A stretch of DNA of 64,000 nt from an uncultured Oscillospiraceae bacterium (GCA_958423465.1 CATZRD010000001.1:62001-126000), one strand, 5' to 3'. Shown: positions 50,812-60,177, numbered from the stretch's first letter. Numbers and translations are program-made. Notes: a model not told the origin generated them from the letters alone.

Positions 50812-52095
50812 TCAGTTCCCGCCGGAGGCGGCGGCCACGGCCTTCTGGTGCTGGGCCAGGGTCTCGCTGAACACATGGGTCTTGCCGTCCAGAACATAGA
50901 AGTAGTAGTTGGTGCTGGCCGGCTGCAGGGCGGCCAGGATGGACTGGCGGCCCGGGTTGGCGATGGGCGTGGGGGGCAGGCCCGTGTGCTGGTACAGGTT
51001 GTAGGGGCTGTCCAGATCGGTGTAGTCCGCCTGGGTGATGGGCCGCCCAGCGGCATAGACCAGGGCCGCGTCGATCTGCAGCAGGTAGTTGGTCTCTCCG
51101 GCGTTCTTCAGGCGGTTATAGATGACGGAGGCGATCTTGTCCCGGTCCGTGCCGTCGGTCTCCTTCTCGATGAGGGAGGCGATGGTGATGATATCGCTGA
51201 AGCTGTAGCCGGATTCCTCCCAGTCGCTCAGCAGGCCGGAGATCTCGCTGTCCGTATAGATCTGCTTTTTGAAGTTGTTCAGCATGGCGTTGAAGGCGAG
51301 GGCGGGGTCCCGGCCCACATAGAAGTTGTAGGTGTCGGGATACAGATATCCCTCCAGCCGGGTGACGCTGCCCAGATTCTCGTTGTCCACGAAGCCGTAG
51401 CCTTCAAAAACGTGGTTAGCGGCGGCGTCGGTGAGCTTCTCCTCGGTGCTGATCCCCTTCTCCGCCAGCAGGGCGATGATCTGGGAGACGTTGTAGCCCT
51501 CGGGGATGGTCACGTCCACGGTCTCCGCCACCTCGGTATCGCCGCCGGGCATCATGCCGTAGATGAGAGCCCGGTAGTCCATGTCGGTGTTCAGCTTATA
51601 GCTGCCGGCGCCCACCTTCCGCTCGCCGTGCATCACCCAGGAAAACAGGCGGAAGAACCACTCGTACTCGATGAGGCCCTCCTCCTTCAGCATGGAGGCC
51701 ACCTGCTTCATATCGTAAGTCTCGGCGGTGTACTCCTTCTCCTCGTTGTTCTTGTCCTTCTTGGTGAAGGTCTCGGTGCCGGTGTGCCACGCCTCCTCCA
51801 CCTTTACGGTGATCTCCTTGGGCTCCTCGTTGGCGGGCGTCTTGTTCAGGGCGCACAGATCGTTGGCCAGCATCCAGCCCACCCCCGCCAGAATGGCGGA
51901 GGAGACGGCCACGATCACCAGCCACAGCAGAATATTCAGCAGGGGGTTCCCCCTCTTTTTTTTCTTTTTTTTGCCGCCGGTCCCGCCGGAGCCGGCCTGC
52001 CGGCTCTTCTGGGTGGAGGGATGGGGGGCAGGCTCCTCCCGGCGGACCTGGCCGCCGTCCCAGCTTGTAGTATGGTAGCGATCCTCATTGTTCAT
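50812..52095 (-). CDS. mltG: Endolytic murein transglycosylase MltG
   Basis: Cuts nascent glycan strands and sets their length. 427 aa: a cytoplasmic basic tail (run of six Lys near 43), one membrane helix (about 52-75), a LysM-like part with TIPEGYNVSQIIALLAEKGI near 185 and a YceG catalytic domain with the Glu in ASLIEKETDG near 307 and GLPPTPIANPGRQSILAAL near 385. A 20-residue Lys/Glu-rich insert (about 95-115) lies before the fold. Confidence 0.94.
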   Translation of the reverse strand: MNNEDRYHTTSWDGGQVRREEPAPHPSTQKSRQAGSGGTGGKKKKKKRGNPLLNILLWLVIVAVSSAILAGVGWMLANDLCALNKTPANEEPKEITVKVEEAWHTGTETFTKKDKNNEEKEYTAETYDMKQVASMLKEEGLIEYEWFFRLFSWVMHGERKVGAGSYKLNTDMDYRALIYGMMPGGDTEVAETVDVTIPEGYNVSQIIALLAEKGISTEEKLTDAAANHVFEGYGFVDNENLGSVTRLEGYLYPDTYNFYVGRDPALAFNAMLNNFKKQIYTDSEISGLLSDWEESGYSFSDIITIASLIEKETDGTDRDKIASVIYNRLKNAGETNYLLQIDAALVYAAGRPITQADYTDLDSPYNLYQHTGLPPTPIANPGRQSILAALQPASTNYYFYVLDGKTHVFSETLAQHQKAVAAASGGN

Positions 52096-52184
52096 GGGTG
52101 ATCCTCCTTCTTTTACGAAGCGCCCGCGGCCGGCCCTCCGGCCGTCCCGCGGATCAATGGTATCTCAGGCGGCTCCCCGCCGTC

Positions 52185-52856
52185 TTACCGGGCCAGCAGC
52201 GCCCAGACCCGCCGCCACAGCTCCTCGTGGATCTCCTCCACCGGGCGCACCGCCCCCTCCCGGGAGCAGTCGATCCTGGTCCAGCCCAGGGCGGAGACGA
52301 TCCGCCCCGCGTTCTCCCGGCAGGCCCGGAGGTAGGCGTCGTCCCGCTCGTGGATGTCCGCCTGGGTCCCGGTCTCCCGCTCCCGGCGGCGCATCATGGC
52401 CTCGCTGAGGTCCGTGGGCAGATCCAGATAGAGCACCAGATCCGGCTCCGGCAGCCCCAGACGGCGGTACTCCAGGTCAAAAAGCCAGGTAAGAAACGCC
52501 TCCCGCTCCCCGTCGGGCAGCTTGGACGCCTGATGGACGGCGTTGGAGGTGGTGTAGCGGTTGGCCACGATCACCGCCCCGGCCTCATAGTCCGCCCCCC
52601 AGTCCTCCTTATAGGAGGCGTAGCGGTCCACGGCGAAGAGCACCGAGGCGCCGTAGGCGTTTACATCCCCGGGGGCGCTCCCCAGCCGGCCCTCCAGATA
52701 CAGCTTCGCCGGTTCGGCAAAGGGATTGCCGTACCGGGGAAAATCGATCTCCCGGCAGGGAATCCCCGTCTCCTGAAGGCGGCGGATCATCCGCCGGGTC
52801 TGAGTGGCCTTGCCGGAGCCGTCAGTCCCCTCCAGCACGATCAGCTTTCCTCTCAT
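52185..52856 (-). CDS. tmk: Thymidylate kinase
   Basis: Phosphorylates dTMP. 223 aa from ATG 52856 (MRGKLIVLEGTDGSGKATQT); P-loop at residues 9-17, then the DRY-like RYASYKEDWG near 80 and ANRYTTSNAVHQ near 97. The P-loop reads GKAT rather than the usual GKST/GKTT. The long upstream frame overlaps the TagA gene. ATGA-coupled to it. Confidence 0.92.
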   Translation of the reverse strand: MRGKLIVLEGTDGSGKATQTRRMIRRLQETGIPCREIDFPRYGNPFAEPAKLYLEGRLGSAPGDVNAYGASVLFAVDRYASYKEDWGADYEAGAVIVANRYTTSNAVHQASKLPDGEREAFLTWLFDLEYRRLGLPEPDLVLYLDLPTDLSEAMMRRRERETGTQADIHERDDAYLRACRENAGRIVSALGWTRIDCSREGAVRPVEEIHEELWRRVWALLAR

Positions 52857-53575
52857 GTCCGCTTCCTCTTCTCCTCCAGCACATGGACCAGGAACAGGGG
52901 CAGCTTCAGCATCCGCCCCGCCCGGCCGGGATGTTTGATGAGCCGGTGGAACCACTCCAGACCCAGCTTCCGATAGATCTCCGGCGCCCGCTGCACCTGG
53001 CCGGAAAATACGTCCAGGCAGCCCCCAAGGCCGATCAGCAGGTGGGCGCCGGTGGCTGCGCCGTTTTTGGCCATCCATTTTTCCTGTTTGGGCGCGCCCA
53101 GGCAGACGAACACCACCTCCGCCCCGCTGGCGCGGATGGCCTCCGTCACCGGACCGTCCTCCTGGAAGTAGCCGTCGTGGGTCCCCGCGATCCGCAGCCC
53201 CGGATACTGCTCCGCCAGACGGCGGGCCGCCTCCTCCGCCACGCCGGGCTTGGCCCCCAGCAGATACAGCCGCCTGCCGCTGTCCGCCATGCGCTCCATG
53301 AGCCGCTGGGCGAACTCGATGCCCGGCAGCCGCTCCTTCAGGGGCGTGCCCAGTATCCGCGCGCCGTAGATGACGCCCACGCCGTCGGCGATCACCAGAT
53401 CCGCCCCATTCACCGCGGCCATGGCCTCCGGGTCCTTCCGGCACATCTCCACGATCTCCGGGTTGGGCGTCGCCGCGTAATGGGTTCCCTCCGTATGCAT
53501 CAGACGCACGCCTTCGGCCACCGCCTGATCCATGGTGATATTATCAAACCCCACGCCTAAAATGTCAACGCGCAT
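52853..53575 (-). CDS. tagA: WecG/TagA/CpsF family glycosyltransferase
   Basis: 240 aa. TPNPEIVEMCRKDPEAM near 36, ADGVGVIYGARILG near 63 and LGAPKQEKWMAKN near 160 are GT26 signatures. The B. subtilis homologue adds ManNAc to the undecaprenyl-linked GlcNAc for wall teichoic acid linkage. Here it could start a secondary cell-wall polymer, the usual ligand of SLH domains; that link is inference. Confidence 0.9.
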   Translation of the reverse strand: MRVDILGVGFDNITMDQAVAEGVRLMHTEGTHYAATPNPEIVEMCRKDPEAMAAVNGADLVIADGVGVIYGARILGTPLKERLPGIEFAQRLMERMADSGRRLYLLGAKPGVAEEAARRLAEQYPGLRIAGTHDGYFQEDGPVTEAIRASGAEVVFVCLGAPKQEKWMAKNGAATGAHLLIGLGGCLDVFSGQVQRAPEIYRKLGLEWFHRLIKHPGRAGRMLKLPLFLVHVLEEKRKRT

Positions 53576-53621
53576 GGGCGGTCCTCCTCTCCGGCGCGCC
53601 CGTCAGGGGCGCTTCCGCTAT

Positions 53622-53650
53622 AGTATACCACCTTTTCCCAGCTTTGTCCA
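53622..53650 (-). promoter_or_regulatory. Sigma-A-type promoter for tagA-tmk
   Basis: Minus strand TGGACA (-35), 17-base spacer, TATACT (-10). A GCGCCC/GGGCGC hairpin lies in the leader near 53596-53612. Confidence 0.7.
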
Positions 53651-53680
53651 CGAAAATGACAGGGGAGCCACCGCCTGCTC

Positions 53681-54985
53681 CTATTCCCTGAAGGCCGTCC
53701 GCTCCCGCATCCGCTGGCGGAGGCTGGAGCGCAGCGCCCGGGCCCTCTCAATGCCCAGGCACAGTTCCCCCATGACGCTGTAGAAATCGTCGGACCACTC
53801 CACGCTCCGGTCGGTGATGCCCCGGCGGTAGTTCTCCAGCACCGTACCGTAGCGCCGGCAGGCTCTGCGGACGCTGTCGTCCCAGGAGAGGTACAGCTCC
53901 TCCATGGCCCGGTCCCCGATCTGCCGCAGGAGCGCCCGGTCCCGGCCGGGGCCGGAGAGCAGCGCGGAGAGGGACTGGGCGTCCTCCTGGATGAGCAGGG
54001 CGTTCTGCCCGTGGACCACGCCCTCCGCAGCGCAGGAGCCGTCGATCAGGACGCTGGCCAGGCCGCAGGCCGCCGCCTCCCGCACCACGATCCCGTTGGT
54101 GTCGAAGGTGGAGGGAAAGAGAAAGAGATCCGCCATGGAGAAGAAGGTCCGCAGCTTTTCCCGGTCCCGGATGGCCCCGGTGAACCGGCAAAGGTCCCCA
54201 AGTCCCAATTCGGCGGCGTAGGCCTCGATCTCCTCCCGCTCCATGCCGTCGCCTACGATGACCATGCGGAAATCGTTCCCCGCCGCCTGCTGGCGCTTCA
54301 GGGCGTCCAGAATGATGCGGATGCCCTTGTACCACATGAGCCGGCCCACGAAGAGATATACCGGCGTCTCCCGGGGGATGCCCAGCTCCCTCCGCAGGGC
54401 CTCCGTCTCCTCCTGGGGGACTCTGCCCCGGGGAAAGTCCACGCCGTTTTCCATCACGATGTACTCCCCCTGGTAGCCAAGGCTCCTGAGGTTCTCCCCC
54501 GCGCCCCGGCTCACCACCCACACCTCGTCGCAGGCGGTGATGTTGTTTACCAGCAGCCTGATGGCGGTCTGCTGGAGCAGATGGCCGCTGATGGCCCGGC
54601 GGATGTCGATGTCGAACTTGGTGTGATAGGTGAACACCACCGGCGCGCCGGTCTGCTCCCGCAGGGTCCGGGCCAGGGCCGTGGACATGGCGGGACAGTG
54701 GGAGTGGATGACGTCTGGCTTCTCATCCGCCAGCGCGGCCAGATTCCTGACGCTGAAGGGGTAGCCGGCCCGGTAGCCCACGATCCTGGTGGTATCCACG
54801 CTGGGGTAGCGGATCACCGGAAAGGGGTAGTCGTCCGTCACGCCGGGATAGTCCGGCACCCCCACCACCGCCCGGCCCAGGCCGCCCTGGATCACCCGGG
54901 CATAGTTCATCACAGCGTTGGCCACCCCGTCGATGGCGGGGGGAAAGGAATCGTTGAGCAGACATACGGACAGTTGATCTTTCAT
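53681..54985 (-). CDS. Family 4 glycosyltransferase
   Basis: 434 aa GT-B enzyme. N-terminus LNDSFPPAIDGVANAVMNYA resembles diacylglycerol/lipid glycosyltransferases of the PimB/MgtA type; the donor-site region has YLFVGRLMWYKGIRIILDAL near 205 and the EX7E motif in FPSTFDTNGIVVREAAACGL near 300. Acceptor unknown; glycolipid or cell-wall polymer synthesis is plausible next to tagA. Confidence 0.88.
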   Translation of the reverse strand: MKDQLSVCLLNDSFPPAIDGVANAVMNYARVIQGGLGRAVVGVPDYPGVTDDYPFPVIRYPSVDTTRIVGYRAGYPFSVRNLAALADEKPDVIHSHCPAMSTALARTLREQTGAPVVFTYHTKFDIDIRRAISGHLLQQTAIRLLVNNITACDEVWVVSRGAGENLRSLGYQGEYIVMENGVDFPRGRVPQEETEALRRELGIPRETPVYLFVGRLMWYKGIRIILDALKRQQAAGNDFRMVIVGDGMEREEIEAYAAELGLGDLCRFTGAIRDREKLRTFFSMADLFLFPSTFDTNGIVVREAAACGLASVLIDGSCAAEGVVHGQNALLIQEDAQSLSALLSGPGRDRALLRQIGDRAMEELYLSWDDSVRRACRRYGTVLENYRRGITDRSVEWSDDFYSVMGELCLGIERARALRSSLRQRMRERTAFRE

Positions 54986-55062
54986 ATCGCAGCCTCCGGA
55001 CCGGCATAGTTGTGTTCAGTATAACCGGAAACGCCCGGCATTGGATGAAGATTTTGTAAAAC

Positions 55063-55959
55063 TTACCGCTTCCCTGCCCGCCGGCGGCGGAGGAAGCTGA
55101 GTTTTGTCTCGCTGCACAGCACCGCCGCGAAGATCAGGGCGAAGCCCAGCCCCATGCGGACGGTGACCTGGTCGTGTATGAACAGCACGGAGCACAGCAC
55201 CCCGAACACCGACTCCAGGGACAGGATCACCGAGGCGGAAACCGGGTCGGAGTAGGCCTGCCCCAGGTTCTGGAACAGCAGAGCCACGGTGGTGGGCATC
55301 ACGGCCAGGTAGAGAAGGGTCAAAGACACCGTCGGGTCCGCCAGCGCGGCGGCGGGGAAGGTCTCCGTCAGCGCGCCTCCCACCCAGGCGCACAGCCCCG
55401 ACACGGCGAACTGGAACACGGTGAGGAGCATCACGTCCCTGCCCTGGGAGAACCGGGACACCGCGATGATGTGGGCGGCGAAGAAGACGGCGCTGACCAG
55501 GGTCAGACCGTCCCCGGCGTTCACCGCCAGATCGCCGCTGAGAGATACCAGCCCCACTCCCGCCACGCACAGCACGGCGGCGGCGATATTGTACCGGTCC
55601 GGACGGGATCTGTCCAGCAGCCAGTGGAAAAAGGGCACCATCACGCAGTAGGTGGTGGTCAGAAAGGCGTTTTTGGAGGAGGTGGTCAGGGCCAGGCCAT
55701 AGGTCTGGATGGCGTAAGCCAAATAGAGGAGCAGGCCCAAGACGGCGCCTCTCCATACGCAGTCCGCGGTAAAATTCCGCCAGCGCTTCCCGCACACCAG
55801 GCCCAGTAGTACCGCGCCCGCGGTGAACCGCAGGGCCAGCAGATACTGCACCGGCAGGGCGTCCAGGGTGTTTTTCATGATAAAGAAAGAACTACCCCAG
55901 ATAAACGCCGCCGCGAACAGCATGGGCTTGGCCAGCTTCCTCATCCACTTTTCCGTCAT
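55063..55959 (-). CDS. EamA family (DMT superfamily) transporter
   Basis: 298 aa with ten hydrophobic helices in two EamA repeats (about 10-140 and 150-285); AAAFIWGSSFFIMKNTLDAL at the N-terminus and SVILSLESVFGVLCSVLFIHD near 238 are typical. Substrates of such exporters (amino acids, metabolites) cannot be read from sequence. The divergent gap 55960-56090 has a CCAA-AGCA-TTGG dyad near 55982-55993. Confidence 0.92.
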   Translation of the reverse strand: MTEKWMRKLAKPMLFAAAFIWGSSFFIMKNTLDALPVQYLLALRFTAGAVLLGLVCGKRWRNFTADCVWRGAVLGLLLYLAYAIQTYGLALTTSSKNAFLTTTYCVMVPFFHWLLDRSRPDRYNIAAAVLCVAGVGLVSLSGDLAVNAGDGLTLVSAVFFAAHIIAVSRFSQGRDVMLLTVFQFAVSGLCAWVGGALTETFPAAALADPTVSLTLLYLAVMPTTVALLFQNLGQAYSDPVSASVILSLESVFGVLCSVLFIHDQVTVRMGLGFALIFAAVLCSETKLSFLRRRRAGKR

Positions 55960-56090
55960 AAAAGATCACCTCAGAATATTGCCAAAGCATTGGCGCAATG
56001 ATAGAATAGAGGGCAAACGCCGCCCTGCTCCGCCCCGTCCTCCGGAAAAAAGCGGAAGCGGCCCTAAGATAGTACCAAAGAGGTGAGAAA

Positions 56091-56702
56091 ATGGCAAGAC
56101 TTCCGGCGGAATTTTTTCTCCGGGACACGGTAGAGGCCGCCCGGGACCTGCTGGGCCGCTACCTGGTGCGGAACGTGGACGGCGAGACGCTGGTCTGCCG
56201 GATCACGGAGACGGAGGCCTATGTGGCCGCGGTGGACAAGGCCTGCCACGCCTACGGCGGGCGGCGGACGGCCCGGACGGAGACTCTGTATGCCCCTCCC
56301 GGCACCGCCTATGTGTATCTGATCTACGGGATGTACTGCTGCCTCAACTTCGTCACAGGGCCGGAGGGGACGGCCTCGGCCATCCTTCTCCGGGGCGCGC
56401 AGCCCGTTCTGGGCGGCGACAGTATGGCCCGGCGGCGCTTCGGGGCAAGCGCGGCGGAGATGACCCCCTACCAGCGAAAGAACTTCCTCAACGGTCCCGG
56501 GAAGCTCTGTAAAGCGCTTTCCATTGACAGGTCCCTCAACGGGCTGCCTCTGGGCAGCGACGCCCTCTATCTGGCGGACGGGCTGCCGGAGCTGGGTCTG
56601 CCGGAGCGGGAGCGGGATCTGCCTATCCACGCGGGGAAACGCATTGGCATCGACTACGCCCAGGAGGCGGTGGATTTTCCCTGGCGGTTCTGGACCGACT
56701 GA
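56091..56702 (+). CDS. DNA-3-methyladenine glycosylase (AAG/MPG family)
   Basis: Removes alkylated purines from DNA. 203 aa; TETEAYVAAVDKACHAYGGR near 39, YVYLIYGMYCCLNFVTG near 71 and LLRGAQPV near 99 match the Aag fold, with the catalytic Glu in TEAY. GAGGTGAG precedes the ATG. Followed by a HAD gene 26 bases downstream. Confidence 0.95.
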   Translation: MARLPAEFFLRDTVEAARDLLGRYLVRNVDGETLVCRITETEAYVAAVDKACHAYGGRRTARTETLYAPPGTAYVYLIYGMYCCLNFVTGPEGTASAILLRGAQPVLGGDSMARRRFGASAAEMTPYQRKNFLNGPGKLCKALSIDRSLNGLPLGSDALYLADGLPELGLPERERDLPIHAGKRIGIDYAQEAVDFPWRFWTD

Positions 56703-56728
56703 CAAACGATAGAGAAAGGAGCGGCCTT

Positions 56729-57352
56729 ATGCTGATTTTTGATCTGGACGGTACCCTCATCGACTCCAACGGCGTGTGGGTGGAGGTGGACAAGACCTTT
56801 CTGGCCCGGCGGGGCGCGCCCTATACCCGGGAATACTACGAGGGCGTGGCCCACACCATCTTATCCAACTGCGCCGTCTTTACCAAGGAGTACCTCCATC
56901 TGGAGGAGTCCTGCGAGGAGATCATCGCCGAGTGGATGGAGCTGGCCAAGGACGCCTACCACACCGTGCCCCTGAAGCCCCATGTCCGGGAGTATCTGGA
57001 CCGGTGCCGGGCGGCGGGCCGCCGGATGGCCATTTTCACCGCCTGCGTGCCGGAGCACTGCCAGGCGGCTATGGAGCACCTGGGCCTGGGACCCTACTTT
57101 GAGCGGGTCATCTACGCCCAGGAGCTGGGGGTGGACAAGCGCTCCCCCGCCATCTTCCGCAGAGCGGCGGAGATTCTGGGCGTCAGCCCCCGGGACTGCG
57201 TTCTCTTTGACGACTCCCTCACCGCCTGCAAGGCCGCCAAGGCCGCCGGCATGACGGTGGTGGGCGTGGCGGACAACTACTTTCAGGACAGCCGCCCGGA
57301 TATGCGGGAGATCTGCGACCAGTTTATTGAGGATTTCGGCGCGCTGCTGTAA
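56729..57352 (+). CDS. HAD-superfamily phosphatase
   Basis: 207 aa. Motif I FDLDGTLIDSNG (nucleophile Asp near 5), motif II FTACVPEH near 97, motif III Lys near 130 and motif IV VLFDDSLTACKAAKAAGM near 161; a helical cap lies between. Resembles phosphoglycolate phosphatase/beta-phosphoglucomutase-type enzymes, but the substrate is unknown. AAGGAGC precedes the ATG. Confidence 0.9.
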   Translation: MLIFDLDGTLIDSNGVWVEVDKTFLARRGAPYTREYYEGVAHTILSNCAVFTKEYLHLEESCEEIIAEWMELAKDAYHTVPLKPHVREYLDRCRAAGRRMAIFTACVPEHCQAAMEHLGLGPYFERVIYAQELGVDKRSPAIFRRAAEILGVSPRDCVLFDDSLTACKAAKAAGMTVVGVADNYFQDSRPDMREICDQFIEDFGALL

Positions 57353-57367
57353 GGCGCTGACAGCGCA

Positions 57368-57397
57368 AAAAGGGAGGAGCTTTCGCTCCTCCCTTTT
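57368..57397. terminator. Bidirectional terminator between HAD and SLH genes
   Basis: AAAAGGGAGGAGC, TTTC, GCTCCTCCCTTTT: perfect 13-bp stem with A and T tracts on both sides, between two convergent genes. Confidence 0.92.
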
Positions 57398-57414
57398 GCT
57401 GTTCTATGGACTTT

Positions 57415-59934
57415 TTACTTCATCACCACGGTCTGGCAGAAAACAGCCAGCACCTGAGCCACCTGGCAGCGGGCGGCGGGAGCCTTCAGGGCGGCTCCGT
57501 CGGCAGCGCTCACCATGCCGTGAGCCATGGCCCAGCTCACCGCCTCGGCGGCGTAGTCGGAGCACTCGAAGCCGCTCACATCCGCCCGGGCGGCGGTGTC
57601 GTAACCCTTCAGCGCCGCGTAGCGGTACAGAATGGTCAGCATCTGCTCGAAGGTCACACCGTCGTCGGGACCGAACTTCCCGGTGTCGTGGCCCAGCAGA
57701 ATGCCCTTGCTGTTGCCCCACAGGACCGCGCTGGCGAACCACTGATTCTCCTGCACGTCGGGGAAGGTGGCCGCGAACTCCACGGCAGGCTCCTTCTCCA
57801 GCCGGTACAGAATGGTGGCCACCTGGGCGCGGGTGAACTCGTTATACGGCGCGAACGCGGTGGTGTCAACACCGGTCATGAGACCGTTCTCGGAGACGTA
57901 CTTCACCGCCTCGTAGAACTCGTCCTCCACAGCCACGTCGGTGAAGGGCAGCTCGCTCACCACCGGCTCCTCCGGCTCGTCGGGGGTGTCCGGCTCGTCC
58001 GGCTCCGCGGGCCTGGTGGGACGAGTGGGCTGGGTGGGAGGAATGGGGATGTAGCTGTTGTCCTTCCAGTTGGCCACGAAGGTGACGTCCTCGGTGATCT
58101 CCACCGTCTCGCCGCCGTAATACCGGGTGCCGACGGGGTCCCCCGCCACGGTCCAGTAGCGGAAGATCTCATCACGGGTGTCGTCGGGGGTGGGCAGCTC
58201 GATCTCCGTACCGGGCAGCACCGTGATGGGATCGACGTCCGCGCCCTCGAATGTAACGGTAACGGCCTTGGCGGTTACGGTGACGGCGCAGTTGTCGGAG
58301 AACCCGCCATCGGCGGTGGTCACGGTGATGGTAGCCGTACCCTCGGACACGGCGGTGACCACGCCGTTGTCCACCGTGGCGACGGCGGGATTGCTGGAGG
58401 ACCAAGTCACGGTCGTGTCGGTAGCATCATCTGGCGTGACCGTGGCCGTCAGCGTCTCGGTATCGCCGATGTCCATGGTCAGGGCGGTCTCGTCCAACTC
58501 AATGCCGGTGGCGGGGACAAGGTCCTTTTCCCACTGGGCGGTGAAAACGGTATCTGCCGTGATCTGATACGCCGTTTCGTTCACAAGGGTATCGCCAACC
58601 TGCCAGCCCTTGAAGGTATAGCCGGACTTGGTAGGAGCCGACAGCAAAATGGTCTCATTTTCGGCGGCGGTAAATGTCGTCTCTGCGCCGTCGTTGTTGA
58701 AGGTCACAGAATAGGTCGGTTCATCCGCGCCAGCGGTTGCGGCGGCGATTGTCGCCACTGTGTCTCCAACCTCTAACGCCTCCTTCAGCGTGGGATAGTA
58801 GGTATAGGTGCCATCATTGCTCGATTCATATTTCAAATCATCGGTGACATATTGGGCTACCGACTCGCTGAAGGAACCGGCAGAAATAACTTTTTTGTCA
58901 TTCGCTGTAGTAATACTTACTGCGCCCTTGTCTGCGCCACCGGTGAAAGCGCCGTCAGAAATGCTCAGTGTCGCATAGCTGGCCTCAGCGGCAGGGGTGC
59001 CGTCTTGCTGCGCAATACCCTCGTACACCGCATAGCCATTTTCGCTGATGAAGGTACCGCCGGTCACATTAACCTCGGTCTTCGGTGCATAGCCCTTATT
59101 GCTGGTGATGCTCAGGGCCGCGCCGGTAACTTCGGAGCCGTTTGAGTTGGCTTCCGCAGGGTCGGCAAACGCGCCTTTGGCGGTATAGGTACCGCCAGTA
59201 ATATTGAACGTACCGCTCTTAATGGACAGCGCCTCTCCCGCATTGCCAGTTATATCGCCCGCCAGATTCCATATAGCATAGCCGGCCGCATAAATGCCGC
59301 TACCAGCGCCGAAAACATGAGCGGTTGCGCTTATAGTAATCTGAGGTGCAGTTGCTTCTTTCATATTCTTAAAATTGCCGTGAATATAAAAGCCTGCGCC
59401 ATTTTGCCCGTTAGCATCCGCGGTGCCAATCAGCGTACCCTCAACTTTTACAATGATATTCTGGTTTTTACCGCTTGATTGATCAATATACCCGCCGTAG
59501 AATCCTTCCAAAATAACATCTTTTCCCACATTAAGGGTTGTTTTGCCCGTTGTTGATCCGTTGATTACGATGGGGCTATACTTGGGCACTTCCTCATACA
59601 GTTTGCCCGTACCTATTAGGTTTAACGTAATGCCACTGTTAATTCTGTAAAAGCAACCTTCAGCAAATCCAATATCATGGTTATTTAAATCAATTGTGTA
59701 AGTACTCCGCGCGAGTGTCATACTTTTAGTAACTTTCACATTTTGCAACAACTTTACAACTTTGCCTTTTCCGGCATTCAACGCTGCGGCCAATGTGTCG
59801 TAATGCACATCACCGATTGCTGCCTCATGGGTACAATCCGCATCGGTACACTCTACTCCTGCCGCGAACGCCACCGGCACGGCCGACAGCGTCAGGCACA
59901 GGGCCATGCATATCGCTAATATCCGTTTCTTCAT
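57415..59934 (-). CDS. SLH-anchored surface protein with beta-helix, InlB-repeat and Ig-like domains
   Basis: 839 aa. Signal peptide about 1-24. Residues ~40-400 look like a right-handed beta-helix (repeated ITGGTYTAK, VTGGTFISENGY, ISDGAFTGG). An InlB B-repeat (about 406-470; GYTFKGWQVGDTLVN), a Big_2 Ig-like domain (about 471-553; VTWSSSNPAVATVDNGVVTA), a second WxxAGDP/VTFVANW repeat (about 556-625), a Pro/Glu/Asp linker and three SLH-like repeats (about 661-838) follow; the third repeat is degenerate. Two adjacent ATGs occur; 59934 has AGGAGG at better spacing than 59937. Function likely surface adhesion or structure. Confidence 0.9.
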   Translation of the reverse strand: MKKRILAICMALCLTLSAVPVAFAAGVECTDADCTHEAAIGDVHYDTLAAALNAGKGKVVKLLQNVKVTKSMTLARSTYTIDLNNHDIGFAEGCFYRINSGITLNLIGTGKLYEEVPKYSPIVINGSTTGKTTLNVGKDVILEGFYGGYIDQSSGKNQNIIVKVEGTLIGTADANGQNGAGFYIHGNFKNMKEATAPQITISATAHVFGAGSGIYAAGYAIWNLAGDITGNAGEALSIKSGTFNITGGTYTAKGAFADPAEANSNGSEVTGAALSITSNKGYAPKTEVNVTGGTFISENGYAVYEGIAQQDGTPAAEASYATLSISDGAFTGGADKGAVSITTANDKKVISAGSFSESVAQYVTDDLKYESSNDGTYTYYPTLKEALEVGDTVATIAAATAGADEPTYSVTFNNDGAETTFTAAENETILLSAPTKSGYTFKGWQVGDTLVNETAYQITADTVFTAQWEKDLVPATGIELDETALTMDIGDTETLTATVTPDDATDTTVTWSSSNPAVATVDNGVVTAVSEGTATITVTTADGGFSDNCAVTVTAKAVTVTFEGADVDPITVLPGTEIELPTPDDTRDEIFRYWTVAGDPVGTRYYGGETVEITEDVTFVANWKDNSYIPIPPTQPTRPTRPAEPDEPDTPDEPEEPVVSELPFTDVAVEDEFYEAVKYVSENGLMTGVDTTAFAPYNEFTRAQVATILYRLEKEPAVEFAATFPDVQENQWFASAVLWGNSKGILLGHDTGKFGPDDGVTFEQMLTILYRYAALKGYDTAARADVSGFECSDYAAEAVSWAMAHGMVSAADGAALKAPAARCQVAQVLAVFCQTVVMK

Positions 59935-59964
59935 CATTCTTCCTCCTTCGTACTGAGAGCCCAT

Positions 59965-60007
59965 TCTGTTATGCTCCGCATAACAGAGCAAAAGGGACCC
60001 CTTTTGC
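59965..60007 (-). promoter_or_regulatory. Tandem palindromes in the leader of the SLH protein gene
   Basis: TCTGTTATGC-N3-GCATAACAGA (59965-59987, perfect 10 bp) directly next to GCAAAAGGG-N2-CCCTTTTGC (59988-60007, perfect 9 bp), starting about 28 bases before the start codon. They could be protein-binding sites or RNA hairpins. Confidence 0.55.
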
Positions 60008-60111
60008 GGCCGGTCAGGCCAGTCTATACGGTCAGTTTAACACAGCCCCGCCGGTTTGTACAGCCCTATTTTCGCCTCTTTTCAAATCCGGCGCCGGCTG
60101 GCATAAAGAAT

Positions 60112-60177
60112 TTGCCTTTCCCCGCCGGATATGCTACAATCGGACCGGGAAGCGGCGGCCGCTCCCGGGGCTTTTTT
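60112..60177 (+). promoter_or_regulatory. Promoter followed at once by a terminator-like hairpin, upstream of asnA
   Basis: TTGCCT, 17-base spacer, TACAAT (60135-60140), then CCGGGAAGCGG/CCGCTCCCGG (60145-60168) and a T6 run (60172-60177). Transcription starting near 60147 would meet the terminator within about 30 bases. Confidence 0.45.
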
